Shown here: one piece after another, positions 1-7,679 of the stretch
Position numbering within the stretch: position 1 is the stretch's first letter
How the letters are laid out: each line of letters opens with the position of its first letter
Source: Suilimivivens sp009774465
GTDB taxonomy: Bacteria > Bacillota > Clostridia > Lachnospirales > Lachnospiraceae
Direction of reading: 5' to 3'
DNA length: 64,000 nt
Assembly (NCBI GenBank): GCA_947382645.1
Contig: CANDAE010000016.1
Location: forward strand, 1 to 64,000
Translations under genes and position numbers: made by a program
The notes under the pieces: model-generated
Told to the model about the DNA's origin: nothing
Databases searched by the model: none
Seen by the model: only the letters and a program-made list of their open reading frames with translations

Positions 1-2
1 TT

Positions 3-887
3 GTAAATGGTATCTGTTTACTTTACAGCGTTTTAACTATTGGATACTATGAACCTTTCATTGGAGCTTATCCTGAAGAATACGGAACATTTTGTATGGT
101 TATTACTTTTGCTGTTTTAATGGTACAGCGCAGCCGCGCCCTGACAGAAGAAAATTTAAGGCTTAACCAAAATTTACAGGCAGAAGTAAATGAGAAAACA
201 GAATATTTACAAAAGCTTCTTGTAGAAAGAGGACAATTAATTTCAGAATTAGGTCATGATATGAAATCTCCCCTAACCTCTCTTTCAAATATGGCTCAAA
301 TTATTCGTCTTAACGATATTATGCTGGATCAGGATACATACAAAAGAATTCTTCATATAGAAGAACAATGTGATATTTTGTCTGAGCGCCTTAAATCTAT
401 TCAGGAAATAGCATCACAAACCAGTTCCCCTATTCAAATGGAACCAATAATATTAAACACCTTTCTTTCAGATTTTTATCATAATTACTGTCCTATTATA
501 GAGCTTTACGGACCAAATTTTCTTAAAAATATTACAAATCACCCATGTAAGATTATGGCAAATCAGGAACAGCTTTTTCGTGCATTGGAAAACCTGCTGT
601 ACAACGCTGCCGATTTTACTCCTTCTGATGGAAAAATAATACTTTCTTTAACTTCAGATGAATCCTTTGCCTACATTGAAATTTCAGATACCGGCTGCGG
701 AATAGCAGAAAAAGATCTGCCCGATATTTTTAAAAGATCATACACTACCCGAAGTGATAAAGGTGGACAAGGGTTGGGACTTACTATAACCCGTACTATT
801 GTTTCAGAGCATGGGGGAAAAATTGATGTTTCCTCTAAACAGGGAAAGGGAACAACATTTACTGTCTGTCTTCCCCTGATTTTCTGA
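3..887 (+). CDS. sensor histidine kinase, 5' end outside the window
   Basis: The reading frame is open to the first bases of the window, so the gene begins upstream; the first internal ATG (96) is not a convincing start. The visible part starts with a hydrophobic stretch, probably the last membrane helices, followed by a coiled-coil linker. A HisKA dimerisation domain follows, with the phospho-acceptor in GHDMKSPLTSL, and then an HATPase_c domain with the N box (ENLLYNAADFTP), the G1 box (DTGCGIAEKDLP) and the G2 box (GGQGLGLTI). Enzymes of this class autophosphorylate on His and pass the phosphate to a response regulator, which must be encoded upstream because none follows. The layout would fit a membrane kinase of the 7TMR-DISM type, but the sensor is not visible. 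A terminator and a convergent tRNA gene follow, so this is the last gene of its unit. Confidence 0.9.
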   Translation, partial: VNGICLLYSVLTIGYYEPFIGAYPEEYGTFCMVITFAVLMVQRSRALTEENLRLNQNLQAEVNEKTEYLQKLLVERGQLISELGHDMKSPLTSLSNMAQIIRLNDIMLDQDTYKRILHIEEQCDILSERLKSIQEIASQTSSPIQMEPIILNTFLSDFYHNYCPIIELYGPNFLKNITNHPCKIMANQEQLFRALENLLYNAADFTPSDGKIILSLTSDESFAYIEISDTGCGIAEKDLPDIFKRSYTTRSDKGGQGLGLTITRTIVSEHGGKIDVSSKQGKGTTFTVCLPLIF

Positions 888-906
888 TAATTTATATATA
901 AATACA

Positions 907-947
907 AAATCCGGTGTGCATGAAAAGTTTCTATACACATCGGATTT
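907..947. terminator. bidirectional terminator between histidine kinase and tRNA-Arg
   Basis: An inverted repeat of about 16 bp (left arm AAATCCGGTGTGCATG, right arm TATACACATCGGATTT, 9-base loop) is flanked by A/T runs on both sides. It could therefore stop the kinase transcript on the plus strand and the tRNA-Arg transcript on the minus strand. Confidence 0.7.
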
Positions 948-952
948 TAATA

Positions 953-1026
953 CGTCGCTAAGAGGATTTGAACCTCCGGCCTACCGCTTAGGAGGCGGTC
1001 GCTCTATCCAGCTGAGCTATAGCGAC
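953..1026 (-). tRNA. tRNA-Arg (anticodon CCT)
   Basis: The minus strand folds as a cloverleaf. It has a perfect 7-bp acceptor stem (GTCGCTA/TAGCGAC), D arm AGCTCAGCTGGATAGAGC, anticodon stem ACCGC/GCGGT with loop CTCCTAA, and T arm GGAGGTTCAAATCCTC. The anticodon CCT reads AGG (Arg). The discriminator base is G and the 3' CCA is not encoded. No tRNA neighbours are adjacent. Confidence 0.95.
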
Positions 1027-1045
1027 ATTTTAAGTTAATCGATTT

Positions 1046-1074
1046 ATTTTAACATAATCATTTAACTATGGCAA
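1046..1074 (-). promoter_or_regulatory. sigma-A promoter of tRNA-Arg
   Basis: On the minus strand, TTGCCA (1069-1074) and TAAAAT (1046-1051) are separated by 17 bp, placing the start point a few bases upstream of the tRNA 5' end. Only the sequence match supports this. Confidence 0.55.
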
Positions 1075-1110
1075 GATAAACGCCAACTTATTTTTTAAAC
1101 AAAAAATTAT

Positions 1111-2028
1111 TTAAACCGGAAAATTAATATGTCCCTGCATCCATATAACACCTTTAAATCTTCTTCCCACACAGGGCTCTCCATAAATATCTTCTTTATT
1201 AATACATAAATCAAATACTAAATCATTACAGCTCACTTTCATTATATAAACTTCTTCTTCGGTAATTTCATTTTTTACCAGATTACATTCCAATATTTCA
1301 GCTAAAATAGAATATTGATCGCATTCTACGCCATAAGGCATAAAATAAGTATCCACCAAACTGAAAACATCTTCTTTTTGTATTCTTTTTGAAATTGTAG
1401 TGTAAGTATCCATATCATCAAGTGTAAGACTTTCAATAGCACTTTCATCGCCTTTTCTTGCTGCATTTAACAGTTGACTTCTATTCATGGATACCTGTTG
1501 ATTTTTTATCAGGTCTTTTTCACTTTTGACTATAGGCATCATAACTGTTCCGCTTAATGATAAAGCGGAAAGAGTAAGCGTAGTTCCCCTAAAGGGTAAT
1601 AATCCTGAATTTTTTGCTTTTACATAATGAATTACATTTTGAAGATAAAAAATTAATGAAACACCTATTCTGATATCATCACACACACCAGCATAAGATT
1701 CATGAGCTGAATGCCTTTCTACAGAAACATCTTCTTCAGAACTTATGTTCGTGCTTTTTAAATATGGAAAATAATATTCATAAGTAAATTTTTCGTTATT
1801 ATCAAATTCTCCACAAACAGCAACTCCAATCACACTCTTAGATGAATCTTCACTTTTTTGTGATAAATTACTTTCGGAAAAATCCTTGCAAAACTGTGCA
1901 AAAGAAGCATCCTCTTTTATGGAAGTATAATATCTTTCCGTGCTTTCAAGTATTACATCAATTAATAGCTTCTGCAAATCCTTTTTTTCATATTTGCTAA
2001 ATCCAACTGCCCGCATATATTTGTGCAA
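1111..2028 (-). CDS. DUF3881 family protein
   Basis: Predicted soluble protein of about 305 residues with no signal peptide or membrane helix. I recognise it as DUF3881, a family of unknown function found mostly in Lachnospiraceae, from its N-terminus (MHKYMRAVGFSKY after initiation) and its C-terminal region with GRRFKGVIWMQGHINFPV. No enzymatic motif is visible. Start choice: a longer frame begins with GTG at 2037, but that GTG lies inside the Shine-Dalgarno sequence AAGGAGGTG. The TTG at 2028 sits 7-8 bases behind it and gives the family-like N-terminus. It lies downstream of serS with a short gap and is probably cotranscribed with it. The family is fairly sure; the function is unknown. 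Confidence 0.8.
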   Translation of the reverse strand: MHKYMRAVGFSKYEKKDLQKLLIDVILESTERYYTSIKEDASFAQFCKDFSESNLSQKSEDSSKSVIGVAVCGEFDNNEKFTYEYYFPYLKSTNISSEEDVSVERHSAHESYAGVCDDIRIGVSLIFYLQNVIHYVKAKNSGLLPFRGTTLTLSALSLSGTVMMPIVKSEKDLIKNQQVSMNRSQLLNAARKGDESAIESLTLDDMDTYTTISKRIQKEDVFSLVDTYFMPYGVECDQYSILAEILECNLVKNEITEEEVYIMKVSCNDLVFDLCINKEDIYGEPCVGRRFKGVIWMQGHINFPV

Positions 2029-2065
2029 GAATTTCACCTCCTTATGCCATACTTATTATAATGGA

Positions 2066-3343
2066 TTATCTTATTTCCTTTTTACCACCCAAATATGGCT
2101 GCAATACTTCCGGAATTTTAATTGATCCATCTTCCTGAAGATTATTTTCTAAAAATGCGATTAACATTCTTGGAGGAGCTACTACCGTATTATTTAATGT
2201 ATGCGCAAAGTATTTTCCGGTTTCACCATTAACACGTATTTTTAATCTTCTTGCCTGTGCATCCCCTAAATTGGAACAGCTTCCTACTTCGAAATATTTT
2301 TTCTGTCTTGGCGACCATGCTTCCACATCATAAGATTTTACTTTAAGATCAGCAAGATCTCCTGAACAACATTCTATTGTCCTTACAGGGATATCCATAG
2401 AACGGAATAAATCTACAGTGTTTTGCCATAATTTTTCAAACCACATTGGGGATTCTTCCGGTTTACATACTACTATCATTTCCTGCTTTTCAAACTGGTG
2501 AATTCTGTAGACACCTCTTTCTTCCAAACCATGCGCACCTTTTTCTTTTCTAAAGCAGGGAGAATAACTGGTAAGTGTTTTAGGAAGTTCTTCTTCTGGA
2601 ATTATTGTATCAATAAATTTTCCTATCATAGAATGCTCTGAGGTTCCAATTAAATATAAATCTTCTCCCTCAATTTTATACATCATTGCATCCATTTCTG
2701 CGAAACTCATTACACCGGTTACAACATTGCTTCTAATCATGAAAGGAGGAACACAATATGTAAATCCTCTATCAATCATAAAATCTCTGGCATAAGAAAT
2801 TACTGCCGAATGCAATCTTGCTATATCTCCCATTAAATAGTAAAATCCATTACCTGCAACTTTTCTTGCACTGTCTAAATCAATACCTTTTAACTTTTCC
2901 ATAATTTCAGTATGATATGGAATTTCAAATTCAGGAATTACAGGATCACCATACTTTGTAATTTCAACATTTTCACTATCGTCTTTTCCAATTGGAACAC
3001 TGGGATCAATAATATTTGGAATTACCATCATAATTTTGGTAACTTTTTCTTCCAGTTCTTTTTCTTTTTCTTCCAATTCCAAAAGACGCTTTGCTCCGGC
3101 AGCAACTTCAGCTTTTTTCTGTTCAGCTTCTTCTCTTTTACCTTGTGCCATTAAAGCTCCAATTTCTTTTGAAATTTTATTTCTGTTTGCTCTTAAATCA
3201 TCAGCTTCCTGCTGTGTCTTTCGACTTTCCAGATCTAATTCAATTACTTCATCTACCAGCTTAATTTTTTCATCCTGAAATTTTTTCCTGATATTTTCTT
3301 TAACTACATCAGGATTTTCTCTTAAAAATTTAATATCTATCAT
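2066..3343 (-). CDS. serS: serine--tRNA ligase
   Basis: Class II seryl-tRNA synthetase that charges tRNA-Ser (and tRNA-Sec where present) in the cytoplasm. The first ~110 residues form the antiparallel coiled-coil arm that grips the long variable arm of tRNA-Ser. The catalytic core follows with motif 2 (FRKEKGAHGLEERGVYR), the HQFEKQE segment and motif 3 near LNNTVVAPPRMLIAFLEN. At 425 residues it is full length. The serine/ATP pocket segment reads GTSEHSMIGKF rather than the TAEVPL of the E. coli-type enzyme, which suggests a different SerRS subgroup. The start ATG has a good GGAGG upstream. I see no T-box leader in the 56-bp gap upstream, so serine-dependent attenuation is unlikely here. 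Neighbours on the same strand are the HD-GYP gene upstream and DUF3881 downstream. Confidence 0.96.
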   Translation of the reverse strand: MIDIKFLRENPDVVKENIRKKFQDEKIKLVDEVIELDLESRKTQQEADDLRANRNKISKEIGALMAQGKREEAEQKKAEVAAGAKRLLELEEKEKELEEKVTKIMMVIPNIIDPSVPIGKDDSENVEITKYGDPVIPEFEIPYHTEIMEKLKGIDLDSARKVAGNGFYYLMGDIARLHSAVISYARDFMIDRGFTYCVPPFMIRSNVVTGVMSFAEMDAMMYKIEGEDLYLIGTSEHSMIGKFIDTIIPEEELPKTLTSYSPCFRKEKGAHGLEERGVYRIHQFEKQEMIVVCKPEESPMWFEKLWQNTVDLFRSMDIPVRTIECCSGDLADLKVKSYDVEAWSPRQKKYFEVGSCSNLGDAQARRLKIRVNGETGKYFAHTLNNTVVAPPRMLIAFLENNLQEDGSIKIPEVLQPYLGGKKEIR

Positions 3344-3399
3344 AATAGATTCCTCCGTTATAAACTTTTTTCAAAAGTATAATATTACTTATTTCCTGT

Positions 3400-4461
3400 T
3401 TATTCAAGTTCTTTTTCAATAAAAATATTGTTAACCTTAATCAAATCAATGATGCTTTCATTATTTACATCTTTTCCGTTTTTATCCTTAATAATCTGAA
3501 CTACCGGCCTGTTTGGAAATTCTTTATTTTGTCTGATTACTTTTCCAATAGAATTATCACTTAATATTACTTGGCTTCCTGCAGGATATACTGCTGTAAA
3601 TTCCAAAAACACATTGATTATCTCCTGATTAAATTTTGATGCTTTAAAGGTTTTTAAATATTCAACAGCTTCATATACTTTATATCTTTTACATCCTATT
3701 CCACATATCATTTCATCAAATGTATCACAGATACTTACGAGCTGTGCTTCATATGGTATTTCTTTTGCCTTTAACGGATATCCGCTTCCATCTGATCTTT
3801 CGTGATGATACAGAATAATATCTTTACTGATATCTGATATCCATTTTTCATCTTTAAGCGCAGTGTATCCATAAATAGGATGCTTCATATATTCTGCAAG
3901 CTCTATTTTTGATAAACTCGATATATCCTGATCTGCATATTCGATTGTCAAATATCTTAACCCCAGATCATGGAGCAGACATCCTACACCAATATCGTGT
4001 ACCTTTTCTTTTGAAAGATTTAATTTAAGTGCAGTAAGTGTTGCCAAAGAACAAGTACTTATAGAATGTTCATAAATATCAGAACTTCTTTCTTTAATAT
4101 CATAAATCTTTTCTACCACTTCTTCTTCCTGCAGAATATTTGTAATTATTTTATCTGCTGTCTGACTCAACTCCATTAATTCATCATTGCGACTATAGGT
4201 ATGTTTTTCTAAAATACTTCTTACCCTGTCTCTGAAGAAATCTTCCACATCAGATTTAAGCAAAACTACTTCTTGAGTATGAACCAAACCTTCTTCATTA
4301 TCCTTAATATATACTTCTGTTATTCCAAGATTTTTTATTTTTTGAATATACTCAGGACGTAAAACAGTTTCTTCAGATAATAAAATTCGTAATTCAGAGG
4401 TCAATATTGCTCTGGCTAAAACTTCATTCCCTTTTAAATCACTTACCTTAATTAATTTCAT
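3400..4461 (-). CDS. HD-GYP domain protein, probable cyclic-di-GMP phosphodiesterase
   Basis: A soluble protein of 353 residues. The N-terminal ~110 residues resemble the domain often found ahead of HD-GYP domains in Clostridia. Residues ~125-290 form the HD-GYP domain with the metal-binding HD pair (CLLHDLGLRYL), the HH pair (YHHERSDGSGYP, which contains the diagnostic GYP) and a downstream SICDTFDEM segment. These enzymes hydrolyse cyclic-di-GMP; all visible metal ligands are intact, so activity is plausible. There is no receiver or membrane domain, so the input signal is unknown. It lies between DUF4446 and serS on the same strand and may share their transcript. A diguanylate cyclase at 27.7 kb could supply the substrate pool. 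Confidence 0.88.
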   Translation of the reverse strand: MKLIKVSDLKGNEVLARAILTSELRILLSEETVLRPEYIQKIKNLGITEVYIKDNEEGLVHTQEVVLLKSDVEDFFRDRVRSILEKHTYSRNDELMELSQTADKIITNILQEEEVVEKIYDIKERSSDIYEHSISTCSLATLTALKLNLSKEKVHDIGVGCLLHDLGLRYLTIEYADQDISSLSKIELAEYMKHPIYGYTALKDEKWISDISKDIILYHHERSDGSGYPLKAKEIPYEAQLVSICDTFDEMICGIGCKRYKVYEAVEYLKTFKASKFNQEIINVFLEFTAVYPAGSQVILSDNSIGKVIRQNKEFPNRPVVQIIKDKNGKDVNNESIIDLIKVNNIFIEKELE

Positions 4462-4481
4462 AACTTCACCTCAATAATTAT

Positions 4482-4994
4482 TTAACTATCCCCTATAGCT
4501 ATATTAAGAGCTTTTTCTTCTTCCTCTCCTAATGATATTTTACAACTTCCATTTTTTACTTCTTTTGTATAAGTATAACACCCTTCTACACTGTGAACTG
4601 AATTTAAAATAAATCCATTATTATTTTCATCTAAAAGTGCAATACTAAAACTAAGGTTTCCTCCCATTTGATTAAATGCATCATATTTTACAATACCAAC
4701 TTTTTGAAAAGATGATTCAAATTTACTGTAAAGTGTCCTTATATCTTTTTTATTTTTTTCAACTGAGTTTTTAATAAATTTATTATCTTCGAAGAGACCT
4801 ACTATTTCATTTTCAAGGCTTTTTGCATTCTTGCCCTGCATAAATTTAGAATATTTTTTCTTTAATTTATGTATTGCAGACATATTTACAATATTCAAAA
4901 TTAAAAGAATTAATATAATAGAAGCTAATATCACTAACAGTATTCCTACATCAATGTTTCCTATACCAATGCCAGTAAAAAAGGAATTGTTCAT
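4482..4994 (-). CDS. DUF4446 family membrane-anchored protein
   Basis: A 170-residue protein with a single N-terminal membrane helix (about residues 15-38, rich in I/L/V). A charged, probably helical linker follows, and then a C-terminal domain of about 80 residues containing KVGIVKYDAFNQMGGNLSFS and a run ending in CKISLGEEEEKALN. The KYDAF..MGG.LSF pattern is typical of DUF4446, which is widespread in Clostridia next to parB and serS. The function is not known. The position directly after parB and before the HD-GYP gene suggests cotranscription with the segregation genes, but nothing in the sequence ties it to segregation. Confidence 0.8.
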   Translation of the reverse strand: MNNSFFTGIGIGNIDVGILLVILASIILILLILNIVNMSAIHKLKKKYSKFMQGKNAKSLENEIVGLFEDNKFIKNSVEKNKKDIRTLYSKFESSFQKVGIVKYDAFNQMGGNLSFSIALLDENNNGFILNSVHSVEGCYTYTKEVKNGSCKISLGEEEEKALNIAIGDS

Positions 4995-5033
4995 TTTATC
5001 TACCTCGTATTTTAGTCTTTTTCATTTTATTTG

Positions 5034-5930
5034 CTATTTTAAAAGTAAATCCATTATTTTTTCCAGATCATCATGACTGTAAAATTCTATTTCAATTTTT
5101 CCTGTCCCATTTCCTTTTGGCGTAATATTTACTTTTGTACTTAATTTTTGCTTTAAGTTTTCTTCAATATCCTGATAAACTGCTTCCAAACTTTTATCAG
5201 TAGAAATTGCCTTTTTAATTTTAACCGGCTTATTTAAATTTTTAACTAATTTTTCTACATCACGAACACTTAACTTTTCATCAAATATTTGCTGCGCTAA
5301 TGCATATTGCTGTTCAGGATTTTCTACTGTAATAAGTGCCCTGGCATGTCCAGTTGAAATCATATCATCAATAACCATTTGTTGTACATCATCACAAAGT
5401 TTTAATAAACGCATAGAATTTGTAACTGCTGTACGACTTTTTGATACTCTTTCTGCAACTTCATCCTGCTTCAAATTAAATTCTGTTAACAGTCTTTTAT
5501 AAGCCTGTGCTTCCTCAATTGGATTTAAGTTTTCTCTTTGAATATTTTCAATCAAGGATATTTCAACTATTTCCTGATCTGTCAAATTTTTAATAATTAC
5601 AGGAACTTCTTTTAATCCTGCTTTTTTAGCAGCACGCCATCTTCTTTCCCCTGCTATTATTTCATAATAAGTTTTTCTATCCTGAACTAAAATAGGTTGA
5701 AGTAATCCAAATTGTTTAATTGATTCTGCTAATTCTTCCAGAGCATCTTCATCAAAATTTTTTCTTGGCTGTTCTCTGTTTGGTTCTATTTTTGTTATAT
5801 TAACAATAGTCTCTCCCAGTTGTTCTTCAACTTTTTCACTCTGATTTTTTATTTCATATTTTTTTGGCTTTTCATTAACTCCACTTGGAATTAATGCATC
5901 TAAACCTTTACCTAATCCCCTTGCTGCCAT
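5034..5930 (-). CDS. parB: chromosome partitioning protein ParB / Spo0J
   Basis: ParB-type CTPase and DNA-binding protein that loads on parS sites and recruits SMC near the origin. The N-terminal ParB/Srx domain holds the CTP-binding signature GERRWRAAKKAG and the NPIEEA segment. The central helix-turn-helix includes RVSKSRTAVTNSMRLLKL and the STGHARALI motif. The C-terminal ~60 residues are the dimerisation domain. At 298 residues it is normal size. It starts 2 bp after the parA stop codon, so the pair is translationally coupled. Two perfect parS palindromes and two related half-sites lie upstream of parA. The symbol spo0J is also used; a sporulation role is inferred only from homology. Confidence 0.96.
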   Translation of the reverse strand: MAARGLGKGLDALIPSGVNEKPKKYEIKNQSEKVEEQLGETIVNITKIEPNREQPRKNFDEDALEELAESIKQFGLLQPILVQDRKTYYEIIAGERRWRAAKKAGLKEVPVIIKNLTDQEIVEISLIENIQRENLNPIEEAQAYKRLLTEFNLKQDEVAERVSKSRTAVTNSMRLLKLCDDVQQMVIDDMISTGHARALITVENPEQQYALAQQIFDEKLSVRDVEKLVKNLNKPVKIKKAISTDKSLEAVYQDIEENLKQKLSTKVNITPKGNGTGKIEIEFYSHDDLEKIMDLLLK

Positions 5931-5932
5931 AA

Positions 5933-6700
5933 TTAATTATCCTTTCTATTAACAATTTCATCTGCTAATGACATATATGCTTCAGCTCCTGCAGATTTTG
6001 AATCATATTTATTTATTGGCATTCCATAGCTGGGTGCTTCTGCCAATCTAATATTTCTTGGAATTACTGTTTCAAATACCTTTTGAGTTAAATGACTTTT
6101 TACATTTTCAACAACCTGCATAGATAAATTTGTTCTTGAATCATACATAGTAAACACTACGCCTTCCATATCTAAATCAGGATTTAAACGCTCCTTAACT
6201 AAATTCACTGTATGTATTAATTGACTCAAACCTTCAAGAGCATAATATTCACATTGGATAGGTACTAAAATTGAATCTGCTGTCGTCATTGCATTTATTG
6301 TTAATAAGTTTAATGAAGGGGGACAATCAATTATTATATAGTCATAACTTTCTCTAATCCATTCCACTTCACGCTTTAAAATAAATTCCTTTTTATCAAC
6401 TCCAATTAATTCTATTTCTGCTGCTGCTAAATTTACATTAGATGGAATAATAGATACTCCAGGAATAACATCATTAAGAATACATTCCTTTATAGAACAT
6501 TCACTTAATATTAATTCATAAATTGTATTTTCCAATTCATTCTTTTCTACCCCGAAACCACTCGTTGTATTTCCCTGAGGATCAGCATCAATTACTAACA
6601 CTTTTTTTTGTTTTTCTGCTAAAGCAGAAGATAAATTAATTGAAGTAGTTGTTTTTCCTACTCCTCCTTTTTGATTTGCAATTGCTATTACTTTTCCCAT
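5933..6700 (-). CDS. parA: chromosome partitioning ATPase ParA / Soj
   Basis: ParA/MinD-family ATPase of 255 residues that works with ParB in origin segregation and, in Bacillus, regulates DnaA. It has the deviant Walker A motif KGGVGKTTT near the N-terminus with the signature lysine, the A' motif (VIDADPQGN) and Walker B (IIIDCPPSLNLL). There is no N-terminal DNA-binding extension, so it is the short chromosomal type. The start ATG is preceded by AAAGGATAAA. A likely extended -10 promoter lies 50-80 bp upstream, and the parS sites begin about 120 bp upstream. It is the first gene of the unit that continues through parB. Confidence 0.96.
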   Translation of the reverse strand: MGKVIAIANQKGGVGKTTTSINLSSALAEKQKKVLVIDADPQGNTTSGFGVEKNELENTIYELILSECSIKECILNDVIPGVSIIPSNVNLAAAEIELIGVDKKEFILKREVEWIRESYDYIIIDCPPSLNLLTINAMTTADSILVPIQCEYYALEGLSQLIHTVNLVKERLNPDLDMEGVVFTMYDSRTNLSMQVVENVKSHLTQKVFETVIPRNIRLAEAPSYGMPINKYDSKSAGAEAYMSLADEIVNRKDN

Positions 6701-6754
6701 ATTTTATCCTTTCATATCTGGTAATTTTTTTCTTCTCAAAACGTTTTCTACATG

Positions 6755-6783
6755 ATTATATCACTTCTTAAATTTATTATCTA
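6755..6783 (-). promoter_or_regulatory. extended -10 promoter for parA-parB
   Basis: On the minus strand, TATAAT (6755-6760) is preceded directly by TGA (an extended -10 element) and, 17 bp upstream, by TAGATA (6778-6783; four of six match TTGACA). The predicted 5' leader is about 48 bases. The half-sites from 6825 lie just upstream of this promoter, so ParB spreading could influence it. Confidence 0.55.
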
Positions 6784-6893
6784 TAATAAATTAGTTCTAA
6801 CATAAAATATATTGTTCTAAACTATGTTTCACAGATAAAAATATATGTTTTATTTAATGTTTCACGTTAATTTTACTACATTTTGGGGTTATT

Positions 6894-6909
6894 TGTTTCA
6901 CGTGAAACA
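6894..6909. other. parS site 1
   Basis: The 16-bp palindrome TGTTTCACGTGAAACA matches the bacterial chromosomal parS consensus exactly. It is the expected nucleation site for ParB encoded about 1 kb away. Confidence 0.95.
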
Positions 6910-6943
6910 TTATCTTGTATTTTACCCCTTTACTTATTATAAA

Positions 6944-6959
6944 TGTTTCACGTGAAACA
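6944..6959. other. parS site 2
   Basis: A second exact copy of TGTTTCACGTGAAACA begins 50 bp after the first. Two further left halves (TGTTTCAC from 6825 and TGTTTCACGTTAA from 6858) precede them in the same orientation. Confidence 0.95.
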
Positions 6960-6963
6960 ATTT

Positions 6964-7021
6964 AAATTAAAAAGATATTAAAAAATATCTACTATAGTAT
7001 TTTTTAATACCTTTTTAATTT
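6964..7021 (-). terminator. A/T-rich inverted repeat, possible terminator of the two-component genes
   Basis: The outer arms AAATTAAAAAG (6964-6974) and CTTTTTAATTT (7011-7021) pair perfectly, and the inner arms pair imperfectly through runs of A and T. There is almost no G/C in the stem, so it may be a weak terminator. Confidence 0.4.
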
Positions 7022-7665
7022 TAGTATAATTTCACTACATTATTTTTTATTGCAAATACTGCCGCCTGTGTTCTATCAGAAACATCAATTTTTTTGAAAA
7101 TATTTGAAATATGATTTTTAACTGTTCTTTCGCTAATATCTAAATTATTTGCAATTTCCTTATTAAACATTCCACCTGCTACTTGTGTAAGAATTTCTAT
7201 TTCTCTTTTTGTTAAAGATTCAAGTTTTTCTTTATCAACATCTCTATTTATCAATCGTGAATTTAATGCAGGTAATAAACTTGGTTGAATATAAGATCCA
7301 TCTGTCATTATGACATTTATAGCCTGTTTAAGTTCTAAAGAACCTGAATCTTTCAATATATATCCATTAGCACCAATATCAATTGCTTTAATTAAATATT
7401 CAACTTCACTGTGAACTGTTAGCATTAATATTTTAATTTGTTTATTTTGTTTTTTTAATTCTTCTAAAACCTCAATACCATTCATGTCTGGCATATTAAT
7501 ATCCAATAAAAGAATATCCGGTTCTATCTTTTCAAGTTTTTCTAAACATTCTTTTCCATTGTTTGCTTCTTCAATTACTTCTATACTTCCATCAAATTCT
7601 AATAAATGTTTAATTCCCTCACGCATTAAAGCATGGTCATCAGCAAGCATAACTTTTACACTCAT
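7021..7665 (-). CDS. NarL/DegU-type response regulator
   Basis: A 214-residue two-domain regulator. Residues 1-120 form a receiver with acidic pocket DD (9-10), phospho-acceptor Asp55 in LLLDINMPDMNG, the conserved T in MLTVHS and the K of YILKDSG. Residues ~148-212 form a LuxR/GerE helix-turn-helix (LTKREIEILTQVAGG...NKEIANNLDISERTVKNHI). Phosphorylation is expected to promote dimer binding to target promoters. It follows its likely partner kinase with a 14-bp gap. The pair is closest in form to DegS/DegU, but target genes cannot be read from the sequence. Both genes sit between rsmG and parA, an unusual insertion in an otherwise conserved origin order. Confidence 0.93.
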   Translation of the reverse strand: MSVKVMLADDHALMREGIKHLLEFDGSIEVIEEANNGKECLEKLEKIEPDILLLDINMPDMNGIEVLEELKKQNKQIKILMLTVHSEVEYLIKAIDIGANGYILKDSGSLELKQAINVIMTDGSYIQPSLLPALNSRLINRDVDKEKLESLTKREIEILTQVAGGMFNKEIANNLDISERTVKNHISNIFKKIDVSDRTQAAVFAIKNNVVKLY

Positions 7666-7679
7666 ATTTATCCTCCATA

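Larger units (their letters stand above)
6701..7020. other. 320-bp non-coding region with parS sites between the two-component genes and parA
   Basis: No coding frame is convincing here. The stretch is very A/T-rich and holds, from left to right, the parA promoter, two TGTTTCAC half-sites (from 6825 and 6858), two perfect parS palindromes (6894-6909 and 6944-6959), and an A/T-rich inverted repeat abutting the response-regulator stop codon. Confidence 0.8.

Noticed and set aside
3343..3400. T-box leader before serS
   Set aside because: The gap is only 56 bp, with no specifier stem or T-box sequence.
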